From positions 18,412 to 82,411 of IMG/VR virus record IMGVR_UViG_3300030098_001779: a stretch of 64,000 nt of DNA. One strand, 5' to 3'. The notes below the pieces were generated by a model, which worked only from the letters and a program-made list of their open reading frames with translations, was not told the DNA's origin and did not search any database. A program made the translations under genes and the position numbers. Shown here one piece after another: positions 1 through 9,553 of the stretch. The number at the start of each line of letters is the position of its first letter. Position 1 is the first letter of the stretch. The stretch comes from a virus.

Positions 1-1
1 A

Positions 2-934
2 ATGAGTTCAGCTCAAAGAGCTCACATTAAAGAACAAATAGATGAAGCTAAAGCTAGACTATCTCCAGATGATACAGAAAAATTAGCTAGAGAGATTCAA
101 GATCATAATGATGAAAAAAAGAAACCTAAGAGTGAACAAGACACATCAAAAACTTTCGGTAGTTCAGATTATGAACAAAATGTTTTAGGTCAGACTCCTA
201 AAAAAGAAGATGAGCCTGAAGAAGATAAAGACTACGAAGGTAAAGATATACCACCAGAAAGAAGAGTATATGGTGATCCTCCTGAAGACACTAATGTAAA
301 AACTTATCAAGGACCAGAAGGTGGCTCTTTTTACGATAGAGATGAAGCTGAATCTAAAGAAACAGGTGATGATAGTGCCACAGGTGCAAAAGGTGAAGAT
401 GGAAAAGCAGTTCCACCACCAGTAAGAGAAGGTGATAAAGTTTCTCAAGATGCTCCAGTAGGTCAAAAAGCTGAACAATGGGGTAAATCTAAAAAAGGAT
501 TTATAGCAAGATTTCTAGAAGCTGAAAAAGCAGGATATGAAGCAGCAAAGAAAGAAGATAAAAAAGGTGACTTAAAAGATATATTTAGGCGTGATATTAA
601 AGATGCAGTTACAGGAAAAAGTTTAGTAGACCAACTAACTTACTCTATAGCTAGATCAAGAGGATATGATAAAAAATCTGCAGAAACTGCAAAACTGTCA
701 AATCAGGTCAGAGCATTAGTGAGAGCTACACAAATAGGTAAAGTAATTGCTAGAAAGACTCCGGGTTTTGAAGCCGAAGCAAGAGTCGCTGCTGGAGCAG
801 AGGCTAGGCAGAATAAAGAAGCCTTAAATAGAGAGATGAAAATAGCTAGACAACGAAGAGATGGACAGCTAGATACTAAACTAGATAAGGGTGAAATAAA
901 AAAACTACAGGATTTTCTAAGAAAGCGAGTATAA
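2..934 (+). CDS. Hypothetical charged protein, possibly 5'-truncated
   Basis: Not recognised. The 310-residue product is dominated by Lys, Glu and Asp. The first half looks disordered and acidic; from about residue 160 it becomes basic and helical. The ATG is at the second base of the window, so no ribosome binding site can be seen and the true start may lie further upstream. It is followed after 6 nt by another lysine-rich gene, then by fibre genes, so a virion-internal or DNA-associated role is possible. That is inference from position and composition only. Confidence 0.6.
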   Translation: MSSAQRAHIKEQIDEAKARLSPDDTEKLAREIQDHNDEKKKPKSEQDTSKTFGSSDYEQNVLGQTPKKEDEPEEDKDYEGKDIPPERRVYGDPPEDTNVKTYQGPEGGSFYDRDEAESKETGDDSATGAKGEDGKAVPPPVREGDKVSQDAPVGQKAEQWGKSKKGFIARFLEAEKAGYEAAKKEDKKGDLKDIFRRDIKDAVTGKSLVDQLTYSIARSRGYDKKSAETAKLSNQVRALVRATQIGKVIARKTPGFEAEARVAAGAEARQNKEALNREMKIARQRRDGQLDTKLDKGEIKKLQDFLRKRV

Positions 935-940
935 TAGATT

Positions 941-2443
941 ATGGACATATTAAAACGATGGTTAAAATTAAAAAAAGCACAGAGGGTGAGGAATCCTTGG
1001 GCTGTGGCTACGGCTTTAAATCAAGGTAAACACACAGGTAACTCTGGTACATCTAAAGGTGCTTATGTTGCTGGTATTAATAGAAATGAATGGAACTCAC
1101 CAGAAGGTATGGAATCAGCTGCAGAGAGATCTGCTGAATATCATGGCATGAGTCCTAAAAGAAAAAAAGGTCACAAATACTCTGCAGCTAAAAAACAAAA
1201 TGAAAACAAACCTCTAACAGCAAAACAAAGAGCAGCAACACCTAAAACGACTGCAAAAAAGACTACAGCTAAGAAAACTACTACAGCAAAAACTGAACCT
1301 AAAAAATCTAAATCTAAAAAAACTACTACTCCAAAACCTAAAACTAAAGGAGTATTTTCAGATATTAAAATCGCAGATACAAATAGAGATACTATAGACA
1401 AAGTATATAAAGATATAAAAGATAAAATTAAAGAGTTCGGTTCAGCTTCAAGAGGTACTCCTAATACAGCCGCAAAAAGAAAACAAAAAGCAGATGGTCT
1501 TAAAAAGATAACAGATCAAACAAATCAAGATTTAGCGGACTTAGAAGGAGAAATAAAATTTGATCCTAGTGAGAAAAATATTAAAGCCTTTAAAGATTTA
1601 GCTGGTAAAATAGAAACAGCTGCTGATAAATTTAATTCAGATTTCCCTATACAAAAATCATCTACATCTAGAAAACTACTTAATATACTAAAAGAAAGTG
1701 TAACAGTAGACAATGATCAACTAGAAAAAGACTTTACCAGTGCTTTATATCAAGCTATGAAGAAACATAAAAAAGACTTCGGTGTTCCTACTGGTAATAA
1801 TGAAATATTAAAAGGCGTAAAAAATAAACAAAAACCTGAAGAGGTTAAAAAGATTATGGACTTACCTAATTTTACAAAAGTTAAAAATGCACCTCAAGTA
1901 AAAAAAGGTATTACAGATTCATTACTTGCAATGTTAGCTGGATATAAATTAACACCAAAAGTAAATCCGGGTGAAATGACTCCTGCACAACAAAGACAGT
2001 GGGAGAGAACATTACAAAATCAAATGAGAAGAAAGAATATCGATATAGATAAAGATATTTTCAAACAATTACAAAACTTTTATAAAGACAAATCAGATAC
2101 TTATACAAGAAAGAAACCTGCAAAGAACGGAGTCAAGGTAGAAAAAATTCTTACATCACCTCCGTTTCAAGGAGCAGAGTTTGACCCAGTTTCTCACAGA
2201 TGGAAGAAACCGGGAGAAGTTGCAGCTCAAACTGGAAATGTAAATGTAGGTACTGGTGGTAAAAGAAGGGTTAGAGGTGCTGGTACAGGGGCTGCTCAAC
2301 GATCAGTAGGTGGACATGCTAGAGGTATAAGAAGAGCAGAAAGACTAGGAGTAGCTGCAAGAGGTAAAGCTAAAGGAAAATCCGCTTCAGCTAAAAGATC
2401 AGCTAGAATTAAAGCATTTAAGAAATTAACAAGAAAGAGATAG
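941..2443 (+). CDS. Hypothetical lysine-rich basic protein
   Basis: A 500-residue, very basic protein without a recognised catalytic motif. Residues about 15-75 (RNPWAVATALNQGKHTGNSG and onward) look like a short conserved module of a kind I associate with marine phage structural proteins. It is followed by a low-complexity Lys/Thr linker (about 95-135), a helical middle and an Arg/Gly/Ala-rich tail ending in KKLTRKR. The composition suits binding to nucleic acid inside a head or a scaffold-like role. It lies 6 nt after the previous gene and 9 nt before the next. Function is not established. Confidence 0.7.
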   Translation: MDILKRWLKLKKAQRVRNPWAVATALNQGKHTGNSGTSKGAYVAGINRNEWNSPEGMESAAERSAEYHGMSPKRKKGHKYSAAKKQNENKPLTAKQRAATPKTTAKKTTAKKTTTAKTEPKKSKSKKTTTPKPKTKGVFSDIKIADTNRDTIDKVYKDIKDKIKEFGSASRGTPNTAAKRKQKADGLKKITDQTNQDLADLEGEIKFDPSEKNIKAFKDLAGKIETAADKFNSDFPIQKSSTSRKLLNILKESVTVDNDQLEKDFTSALYQAMKKHKKDFGVPTGNNEILKGVKNKQKPEEVKKIMDLPNFTKVKNAPQVKKGITDSLLAMLAGYKLTPKVNPGEMTPAQQRQWERTLQNQMRRKNIDIDKDIFKQLQNFYKDKSDTYTRKKPAKNGVKVEKILTSPPFQGAEFDPVSHRWKKPGEVAAQTGNVNVGTGGKRRVRGAGTGAAQRSVGGHARGIRRAERLGVAARGKAKGKSASAKRSARIKAFKKLTRKR

Positions 2444-2452
2444 GAGATTACT

Positions 2453-2914
2453 ATGGCTATTAAAAAGAATAAAAAGAAAACTACTGAAAAAGTGGTAGAA
2501 AAAAAGCCGAGATATGCAACTTTGGCTCCGCAAGAAGAGATAGAAGAATCTAGAGAAGCTACACTAAAAGCTAAAAAAGCAGAAGATGCAGCTAAAAAAG
2601 AAGAATCTAAAAGATATGAAACGCGAATATTTATAAAGAAAGAACCTATAGCTAAAAATATTCATGTAGCTACTTATGCTTATCATGAATCTAGCAACCA
2701 ATTGTCTATTACATATGGACAAGATGGAGTAGCTGGAGCAGATATAGAAAATTTATTTATAAGTGACGCTTTAATAATTGATCCTGAAACTAATGCTAAA
2801 TCAATGGTAAGTAGAACTGATAATCCAAAATTATGGATACAAAGTTTATACAAAGCTAACTTAGGTAGACCATACATAGCAGAGGAGGCAGTATCATATT
2901 ATGAAACTGAATAA
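2453..2914 (+). CDS. Hypothetical protein, lysine-rich N-terminus
   Basis: 153 residues. The first 60 are a Lys/Glu-rich, probably coiled or disordered segment; residues about 60-150 look like a compact alpha/beta domain (RIFIKKEPIAKNIHVATYAY). The start has a ribosome site (TAGGAG, 6 nt upstream). The 3' end overlaps the next gene by 14 nt, suggesting translational coupling. No family recognised. Confidence 0.75.
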   Translation: MAIKKNKKKTTEKVVEKKPRYATLAPQEEIEESREATLKAKKAEDAAKKEESKRYETRIFIKKEPIAKNIHVATYAYHESSNQLSITYGQDGVAGADIENLFISDALIIDPETNAKSMVSRTDNPKLWIQSLYKANLGRPYIAEEAVSYYETE

Positions 2915-3836
2915 TTTTTTTGAGAAAAGTAAAGTACAAAAAAAGGTAAAACAAGTAATATCGTTCAACAATGAAGCTAAAGAAAACGAATTACAAAATA
3001 CTATCGATTTACTTCATACTGAATTAAAACATTATAAAGGTGTTGAGTCTGCGAATGATCATCTCAGACATACTAACAGCACTTATATGAGGGAAAAATC
3101 AAATTATATAGAAGAAATTGATAAGCAAAATACTGAAATACAAGAATTAAAACTTATTATTAGTGATCTAGAACCGAAAGCAACTGCTGCGGAAGACGCA
3201 ATGAAAAGTTCTAAAAGTCATCAAGATGCTTTAAATCAAGCAAAACATGATTTACAACAAGTAAAAAACAGTAGATTGCAGCAAGATAAAAATATTGATA
3301 TGCTTTCTAAAGAAAGATCTGAATATCAACTTGCATTAAAAAATGTAGAAAAGCAATACGAAATAGAAAAAAGGGCACATAAAGATGTAAATGATAAATA
3401 TCAACATTTACAAAAAGAATACAAAAAGGTGTTCGGTTTTTCAGAAGAAAATAGTAAAATAAATATAGAGGTACAGAAAAAGAATAGGGATTTAGAAAGA
3501 GAACGTAATTTTTTAAGAGATACTTTAGTTGGTATGAAAAAACAACTAGCTCAGAAAGATAAAAATACTATCGATTTAGAAAATTGGGTGACCTCTCTAA
3601 GAGAAACAATCCTAGAAAATGGAGACAAAGATCAAGAATTTACTTATAAAAAGATAAGTGAATTAATTTTTGATCATTATACAAGATACAAGAAAGACTT
3701 AGAAAAGCCTAGATACATGTCGATGGAATCGATAGCTAGAAAGGAAGGGTTTAAAATACCCGGACCTACAGCAGCGAGTAATTATAACAAATTACATCTA
3801 GGTAATGCTAAACCAACATTATTAAAGTTTAAATAA
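2901..3836 (+). CDS. Long coiled-coil protein
   Basis: 311 residues, of which about 20-240 are a near-continuous heptad-like coiled coil rich in Glu, Lys, Gln and Leu. The C-terminal 70 residues are less charged and contain Pro and Gly, suggesting a small globular end. The GAGGAGG-like ribosome site lies inside the end of the preceding gene. Sitting directly upstream of the fibre genes, it could be a fibrous virion component or an assembly factor; the sequence does not decide between these. Confidence 0.75.
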   Translation: MKLNNFFEKSKVQKKVKQVISFNNEAKENELQNTIDLLHTELKHYKGVESANDHLRHTNSTYMREKSNYIEEIDKQNTEIQELKLIISDLEPKATAAEDAMKSSKSHQDALNQAKHDLQQVKNSRLQQDKNIDMLSKERSEYQLALKNVEKQYEIEKRAHKDVNDKYQHLQKEYKKVFGFSEENSKINIEVQKKNRDLERERNFLRDTLVGMKKQLAQKDKNTIDLENWVTSLRETILENGDKDQEFTYKKISELIFDHYTRYKKDLEKPRYMSMESIARKEGFKIPGPTAASNYNKLHLGNAKPTLLKFK

Positions 3837-3846
3837 GGAGAAAACG

Positions 3847-4167
3847 ATGCCAAAACCTTTTCGACAAGAAATCGAATTGCTTCAAAACTATGGTAGTCAC
3901 AAGACGTTTACTTTCACTACGTCTGGTTCCTCTGCTGAAACAGTGGTGGATATTGGATCTAATTTTGAGGAAGTAAATAAAATCTCATTTGTTGTAGAAC
4001 TCGCAGATGCATTTATAGCTTTTGATGAAGATGCGACTACTTCATCTATGCTTATTCCTCAAAACGAGGGATATTTTGATGAAGGAATTTGGATTCAAGA
4101 TAAAATCAGTATTATACGATCTGGTAGCACAAATGCGAGAATCAGAGGTATAGTCTGGGGTAGATAA
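3847..4167 (+). CDS. Small beta-rich hypothetical protein
   Basis: 106 residues, predominantly beta-strand pattern (HKTFTFTTSGSSAETVVDIG), without Cys and with few Lys, unlike the charged genes upstream. A clear ribosome site (AAGGAG) precedes the ATG. Ten nt after the coiled-coil gene and 15 nt before the giant fibre gene, it is probably a small tail or fibre-attachment protein. That assignment is positional inference. Confidence 0.7.
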   Translation: MPKPFRQEIELLQNYGSHKTFTFTTSGSSAETVVDIGSNFEEVNKISFVVELADAFIAFDEDATTSSMLIPQNEGYFDEGIWIQDKISIIRSGSTNARIRGIVWGR

Positions 4168-4182
4168 ATAGGGAGCAACTAA

Positions 4183-7100
4183 ATGCCAAAAAGTAGAGGG
4201 ATACAAGGTGGACTAACCAGAGGTCGACTATTTGATACTAATATAAAAGCAACTCAGATAGATGAAGATATCTTTTCTGACCAAGAGCTATTGTCTTCTA
4301 TTGCAGGAGATGATTTAGTATTAGTTCTTGACGTATCTGAAACACCAGATAAAGTTAAATATATTACTAAAAGTAATTTCGTTACTGGTATTACTGGAGT
4401 AACAGTCACTGATAACGAATCTACTAATGAAGATAATTTACTTACCTTTGTTGCAGATGCAGCTACATCAACTGGATCTCATGAACTTGAAATGGATGGA
4501 GATCTTACTTATAATCCATCTACAGGTAACCTTTCCGCTACACAATTAACAGGTGCTTTACAAACTGCATCACATCCTAATGTGACTACTCTTGCTGGTG
4601 TAACAGCTATGGGTTCAGTATCAAATGCTCTAACTCTTACTTATAGTGATGCAACTTTATTTCACGATGCAAATAATGCAGACACCTCTTTTACAATGGG
4701 TACAAGTGCTACTGAAGCACTAAAAATAGAAGTATTAAATGGTGGATCTAATAAAACTGCAGAGTCTATTGCCTTTACTTCTACAACAGCATCAGGAACT
4801 GGAGATCACGGTAAGTTTACATTTAGTGTTGATGAAGCAACTGCAATGTTTACAATTGATGATGGTGGAGTAAGTATAGCTGAAAGTGGTGCTTATGAAA
4901 TAAATGGCACAGCAATATTATCAGACTCGTCAGGCACTTTAACATTACAAAATGTAGATGCCTTAGATGCTACAACAGAATCAACTATAGAAGCAGCTCT
5001 AGATACATTATCTAATCTAGCTTCTGCTACAGCCTTGACTACAATAGGTTCAGCAGGAGCTACAACAAATTTTGCAGCTGGTGATGTTACCTTCTTTAAT
5101 CCTGTTAACGATGGTAATCCTACACTTAGTTTAGGATCAGATAGTAATGAAAGATTAAAAATAACATCAACTTATGACTCTGGAGCTCAGACATTAGATA
5201 AAGTTACATTTGAGACTGCTGCCGCTTCAGGTAGTTCAGACAAAGGTAAATATGTATTTAACGTGGATGGTACAGATATATTCGATATTGATGATTCAGG
5301 TATAAATTTAACTTCTGGTAAATCAGTTAGAGTAGCTGGAGCAGCTGTTGTAGGTGGCGTTAATGAGTTTGCAGCTGGAGCGGTAGCAGACGGAGATTCA
5401 TTTATATTTTCAGATGCTAATGATAGCAACGCAACTAAAAAAGATGCTATAGCAGATCTTGCAACATTATTCGCAGGAACAGGATTAACAGCATCTAGCT
5501 CTGTCATATCAGTTGATGCAGCACAATCAGGTATTACATCATTAGGAACATTAACAGGTTTAACTTTAGATGGTGATAAAAACGTAACACCGGGTGATGG
5601 TGCTATGATACATCTTGATACATCTACAATTACAGATAATAATACGTCAGGTTCAGGAACTGCGGCATTATATACACATGTAAGATTTGAGGCACCTACT
5701 TTAGCTGCTTCTAATTCATCTGTAACAACAACTACAGCAAGCACTGTATACATTAGTGGTGCTCCATCAGCAGGAACAAATCAAACTGTATCAAATGGAT
5801 TAGCATTATTCGTGGATGCAGGAAATGTAAGATTTGATGGCGACATTATCATGGGGACTAATACTGCTGGTAATTTATTAATTGCTGATGGTAGTAACTT
5901 TAGTTCAACAGCAGTTGGTGATTTATCCGAAATATCTACAGTTGCATCTGACGATGTGTTACTTGCAGTAGATACATCAGGTGGTGGACTAAAGAGAATT
6001 ACAAGGTCAACACTTGTAGCTGGTCTTGCTACAGGTAGTGAAATATCAAATGTTGTTGAAGATACTTCACCACAACTTGGTGGCGACTTAGATGTAAATG
6101 GTAATGGTCTAGTATCTACTTCAAATGGTAATATAGCACTTACACCAAACGGTTCAGGTGTTGTTAGAATAGATGGCTCTAATGGTATTGACATGGAGTC
6201 AGGAGCTATATCAATTAAAAACTCTGGGGCACAGTCTTATGTAAGATTTTATTGTGAAGTAAGTAATGCACATTATGCCCAATTACAAGCACCAGCACAT
6301 GCAGATTTTGGTGGAAATATAACTTTAACTTTACCTGCAACTACAGATACTCTTGCAGGTTTAGCAGCTACACAAACATTTACAAATAAATCTTTTGGTA
6401 GTGATGTAGATATATTTGAAGATGCAAACAACGCTGATGTAACATTAAGAATGGGTACAAGTGCTACAGAATCTTTAGCTATTTCAGTATTGAATGGTGG
6501 TTCTAATAAGACAGCCGAGTCTGTTACATTTACAACTGCTACAGCATCGGGTACAAGTGATCATGGTAAATTTACATTTAATGTGGACGGCTCAGACATT
6601 TTTGATGTTGATGATTCGGGTATTAACTTAGCATCAGGTAAAACATTTAGAATAAATGGAACTGCTATTTCTTCAGCAGTTATCACTGCATTAAATAATG
6701 CAACTGAAAATGAATTAGTAACTATTGGTAGTACAACTACTGAACTAGATGCAGAAACAGCTTTAACATTTGACGGAACTGATTTAAAATTACTTAAAGA
6801 TGCAAATAATGCGGATGTATCATTCGTATTAGGTACAGCTGATGCAGAATCATTGACAATACAGGTATTAAATGGTGGTTCCAACAAGACTGCAGAAGAG
6901 ATACACTTTAGTACAGCGACTGCATCGGGTACAGCCAATCATGGAAAAATGGTGTTTGATATTGATGGAACTGATCAATTTGAAATTAATGATAGTGGTG
7001 TTACAGTTACAGGCGATTTAACAATTACTGGTGATGATTTATTTATGAACACAAACACAGCAGGACACATTCTTGTTGGTGATGATACAAATTACAATCC

Positions 7101-7917
7101 AGTAGCTGTAAGTGGTGATGTTAGTTTAGCATCAAATGGTGCAGTTACAATAGCAAATGATGCTGTTGAGTCAGGAATGTTAAATGACAATATTATATCT
7201 GGGCAAACTGAAATATCATCAGGTCTAGCAGATGCTGACGAGTTACTATATTCAGATGCTGGAACTCTTAAAAGAGTAGGACTAGACACACTTACAGCTC
7301 ACATACAATCAGGTATTGGTGGTGACATTACAGGCGTAACAGCAGGAGTAGGTTTATCGGGTGGTGGTAGCTCAGGTGCAGTAACACTTACATTAGACTT
7401 ATCTGAATTAAGTTCTGTGACACCAGCATCAGGAGATAGTTTGTCTACATTAGATAGTGATGGAGCAAACGAACAACTTACAACAGTTGACAACCTTGCT
7501 ACGTTATTTGCAGGTGATGGTCTAGCAGCATCTAGTGCTGTATTAGGCATAGACTTAGGCACTAACTCTGGACTTGAAATATCAAGTAATAAATTACAAA
7601 TAGCAAAAGGTATATCGCAACACGATGTACCACAGTTTACATCAGGTGTAGCAGATAATGATTTCTTACGAGTAGATGGCACAGTTATTGAAGGTAGAAG
7701 TGCATCAGAAGTCTTATCCGATATAGGTGGTCAAGCAACATTAACATTTGGTATTTCAAACACCAATGCAGTTAAAATTGATAGTGCCAGTGTAGCTGAT
7801 GATGAATACGCTAGATTTACGGCAAATGGTTTAGAAAGTAGAAGTACAACAGAAGTAGCTTCTGACATAGGAGCTTCTACTAAAGGATTTGCTGTGGCAA
7901 TGGCTATAGCATTATAA
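4183..7917 (+). CDS. Giant repeat-containing tail fibre protein
   Basis: 1244 residues, Gly/Ser/Thr/Asp/Ala-rich and almost free of Cys, Trp and His, as expected for a trimeric beta-structured fibre. A long module recurs: DANNAD-x-MGTSATE, VLNGGSNKTAES, TASG(T/S)-DHGKFTF, VDG-DIFD-DDSGINL-SGK. Full or partial copies begin near nt 4660, 5140, 6415 and 6795. Another recurrent unit is LNGLV-S-like beta patterns with ATLFAG(T/D)GL-ASS. The N-terminus (MPKSRGIQGGLTRGRLFDTN) is the likely virion-attachment end. It opens the fibre region, ahead of the duplicated MAYIGN cassettes. A role in host recognition or as a long side or tip fibre is inferred from composition and context. Confidence 0.85.
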   Translation: MPKSRGIQGGLTRGRLFDTNIKATQIDEDIFSDQELLSSIAGDDLVLVLDVSETPDKVKYITKSNFVTGITGVTVTDNESTNEDNLLTFVADAATSTGSHELEMDGDLTYNPSTGNLSATQLTGALQTASHPNVTTLAGVTAMGSVSNALTLTYSDATLFHDANNADTSFTMGTSATEALKIEVLNGGSNKTAESIAFTSTTASGTGDHGKFTFSVDEATAMFTIDDGGVSIAESGAYEINGTAILSDSSGTLTLQNVDALDATTESTIEAALDTLSNLASATALTTIGSAGATTNFAAGDVTFFNPVNDGNPTLSLGSDSNERLKITSTYDSGAQTLDKVTFETAAASGSSDKGKYVFNVDGTDIFDIDDSGINLTSGKSVRVAGAAVVGGVNEFAAGAVADGDSFIFSDANDSNATKKDAIADLATLFAGTGLTASSSVISVDAAQSGITSLGTLTGLTLDGDKNVTPGDGAMIHLDTSTITDNNTSGSGTAALYTHVRFEAPTLAASNSSVTTTTASTVYISGAPSAGTNQTVSNGLALFVDAGNVRFDGDIIMGTNTAGNLLIADGSNFSSTAVGDLSEISTVASDDVLLAVDTSGGGLKRITRSTLVAGLATGSEISNVVEDTSPQLGGDLDVNGNGLVSTSNGNIALTPNGSGVVRIDGSNGIDMESGAISIKNSGAQSYVRFYCEVSNAHYAQLQAPAHADFGGNITLTLPATTDTLAGLAATQTFTNKSFGSDVDIFEDANNADVTLRMGTSATESLAISVLNGGSNKTAESVTFTTATASGTSDHGKFTFNVDGSDIFDVDDSGINLASGKTFRINGTAISSAVITALNNATENELVTIGSTTTELDAETALTFDGTDLKLLKDANNADVSFVLGTADAESLTIQVLNGGSNKTAEEIHFSTATASGTANHGKMVFDIDGTDQFEINDSGVTVTGDLTITGDDLFMNTNTAGHILVGDDTNYNPVAVSGDVSLASNGAVTIANDAVESGMLNDNIISGQTEISSGLADADELLYSDAGTLKRVGLDTLTAHIQSGIGGDITGVTAGVGLSGGGSSGAVTLTLDLSELSSVTPASGDSLSTLDSDGANEQLTTVDNLATLFAGDGLAASSAVLGIDLGTNSGLEISSNKLQIAKGISQHDVPQFTSGVADNDFLRVDGTVIEGRSASEVLSDIGGQATLTFGISNTNAVKIDSASVADDEYARFTANGLESRSTTEVASDIGASTKGFAVAMAIAL
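4660..6990 (+). repeat. Imperfect protein-level repeats within the giant fibre gene
   Basis: Three full copies of an approximately 75-codon unit start near 4660, 6415 and 6795, with a partial one near 5140. Each carries the key residues NGGSNKTAE followed by HGK(F/M). The nucleotide copies differ at many third positions, so this is an old amplification kept by protein-level selection rather than a recent DNA duplication. Confidence 0.75.
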
Positions 7918-7921
7918 ATAT

Positions 7922-7950
7922 GACGGAAAAAAGACTAATAATAGTATAAT
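7922..7950 (+). promoter_or_regulatory. Candidate class II promoter (GACGGA-N17-TATAAT)
   Basis: AGTATAAT ends at 7950, with GACGGAAA placed where a -35 would be. The same layout occurs before three other genes of the tail region (11489, 16166, 18404), each with G at the first -35 position. The predicted start site falls on or next to the ribosome site of the next gene, implying a 5' leader of about 10-15 nt. There is no TTGACA, so a non-housekeeping or activator-dependent polymerase is plausible. Confidence 0.5.
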
Positions 7951-7970
7951 ATATATAGGAGACTAAATAA

Positions 7971-8297
7971 ATGGCACAAGATTTTGAAAATAGCATAGCC
8001 AGAGATACTGGCACTTCAGGGGCGACCATCAGAACTGCTAATAGTGATGACGCTATTGTAGGATTACGCCTTGCTAATATCCATACAGCAGCAATTACTG
8101 TAGATGTATTTATTGAACGAAGTAGTGCTAATTATTTTTTAGTTAAAGGTGCCACTATCCCTGCTGGCTCCTCTTTAGAACTTATCGATGGGGGAAGTAA
8201 AATAGTTTTAGTAAGTGGTGATGCATTAAAAGTAGACTGTAACACAGACAATGCGTTAGACGTATGGTGCAGTGTAGTAGACACAATTAGCGAATAG
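7971..8297 (+). CDS. Small tail-region hypothetical protein
   Basis: 108 residues with a beta-sandwich-like pattern (AAITVDVFIERSSANYFLVK, then PAGSSLELIDGGSKIVL). This resembles small phage proteins that describe vector-valued attachments on fibres or decorate them, but no family is certain. It is the first gene after a class II promoter and lies 11 nt before the first MAYIGN fibre gene. Ribosome site AGGAG is well placed. Confidence 0.7.
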   Translation: MAQDFENSIARDTGTSGATIRTANSDDAIVGLRLANIHTAAITVDVFIERSSANYFLVKGATIPAGSSLELIDGGSKIVLVSGDALKVDCNTDNALDVWCSVVDTISE

Positions 8298-8308
8298 GAG
8301 ATTGACAT

Positions 8309-9553
8309 ATGGCATATATTGGAAATCAACCTGCTGAAACACCAGTAAAAGAAATTTTAGAAACCGATATAAAAATTGGTGAAGACGATCAAACTAAAAT
8401 TGACTTTGAAACTGCTAATACAATTAATTTTTATGCTAATAACGCTAAAGAAGTTGTCTTAACAGAGAATAGTCTTACGCCGGGCACAAGTGATGGAACA
8501 GCTCTAGGAACTACAAGTCTTATGTGGTCTGATTTGTTTCTTGCTAGTGGTTCAGTAATAAATTTAAATAATGGTGATGTGACATTAACACATTCTGCTA
8601 ATACATTAACAGTTGCTGGAGGCACATTAGCCACAGCAGCACTAACAGCTTCTACAGGTACTTTCTCAGGAATCTTAAAAACTGACGACACTACAGAAGC
8701 AACATCTACCACTGACGGTTCTTTACAAACAGATGGTGGTTTAAGTGTTGCTAAGGATGCAGTTATGGGAGATGATGTGCTATTATTATCAGACAGTGCC
8801 GTGCTTAAGTTCGGAGCTGACTCTGATACTACACTTACTCATACAGACGGAACTGGTTTGACTTTAAACAGCACCAACAAGTTAACTTTTGGGGATGCTG
8901 CTTCTTTTATTCAACAGTCAAGTGATGGGGTATTAAGAATAGATGGTGAGGCTACTGTAGATATTAATGCATCTACAGCAGTAACAATTAGTAATGATCT
9001 TAAACTAGATAGTGATTCAGCTGTGTTGGGGTTTGGAGCTGATAATGATGCTACAATAACTCACGCAGATGATGCAGGATTAACATTTAATTCTGCCACA
9101 ACATTTTCATCATCAATAAATTTAGCTTTAGATGCCCATCTTGATAGCACACCGGGTGATGAAAAAGTATCTGGTATAACTGCTACATTTCAAGCAGGTG
9201 AAGCATTAGAAAGAGGAGAGTGTGTATATTTTAAAGCATCAGATTCTAAGATGCATAAAGCTGTAGCAACAGCATCAGCAACTTCAAGATGTGTTGCATT
9301 AGCAGCAGAAGATCTTTCAGCAGATGCTAATGGTAAATTTTTACTCTATGGTTTTATAGAAGATAATGGTACTTTCCCAGCATATACAGTTGGAGGCACA
9401 ATATTTACACCAGAAGCAGAAACATCTTCTCAAAATGTACCTGAACAAACAGCTCCAGATAGTGATGGAGATTTTGTTCAAGTATTAGGTTTTGCAGTAA
9501 CAGCAAACAAATTATTTTTTAATCCAAGCAACGATGTAATAGAACACGCATAA
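8309..9553 (+). CDS. MAYIGN-type tail fibre protein, copy 1
   Basis: 414 residues. The N-terminus MAYIGNQPAETPVKEILETD is typical of fibre proteins in marine phages. Residues about 50-200 form a stalk with repeats of the type DSAVL-FGAD-D-T-TH-D-GL, present at about 170 and 225. The C-terminal 140 residues form a different, more globular domain containing Cys, Tyr and Phe (RGECVYFKASDSKMHKAV). It is a close paralogue of the gene at 11537: a core of about 47 residues is identical, while the tip domain is much more diverged. Likely host-contact or fibre-core role. The stop overlaps the next start (TAATGG). Confidence 0.85.
   Translation: MAYIGNQPAETPVKEILETDIKIGEDDQTKIDFETANTINFYANNAKEVVLTENSLTPGTSDGTALGTTSLMWSDLFLASGSVINLNNGDVTLTHSANTLTVAGGTLATAALTASTGTFSGILKTDDTTEATSTTDGSLQTDGGLSVAKDAVMGDDVLLLSDSAVLKFGADSDTTLTHTDGTGLTLNSTNKLTFGDAASFIQQSSDGVLRIDGEATVDINASTAVTISNDLKLDSDSAVLGFGADNDATITHADDAGLTFNSATTFSSSINLALDAHLDSTPGDEKVSGITATFQAGEALERGECVYFKASDSKMHKAVATASATSRCVALAAEDLSADANGKFLLYGFIEDNGTFPAYTVGGTIFTPEAETSSQNVPEQTAPDSDGDFVQVLGFAVTANKLFFNPSNDVIEHA

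Noticed and set aside
5187-7682. Reverse-strand open frames (up to 188 codons) inside the giant fibre gene
   Set aside because: They mirror the Ser/Thr/Asp repeats of the + strand gene, lack ribosome sites and have no protein-like pattern. All real genes run on the + strand.
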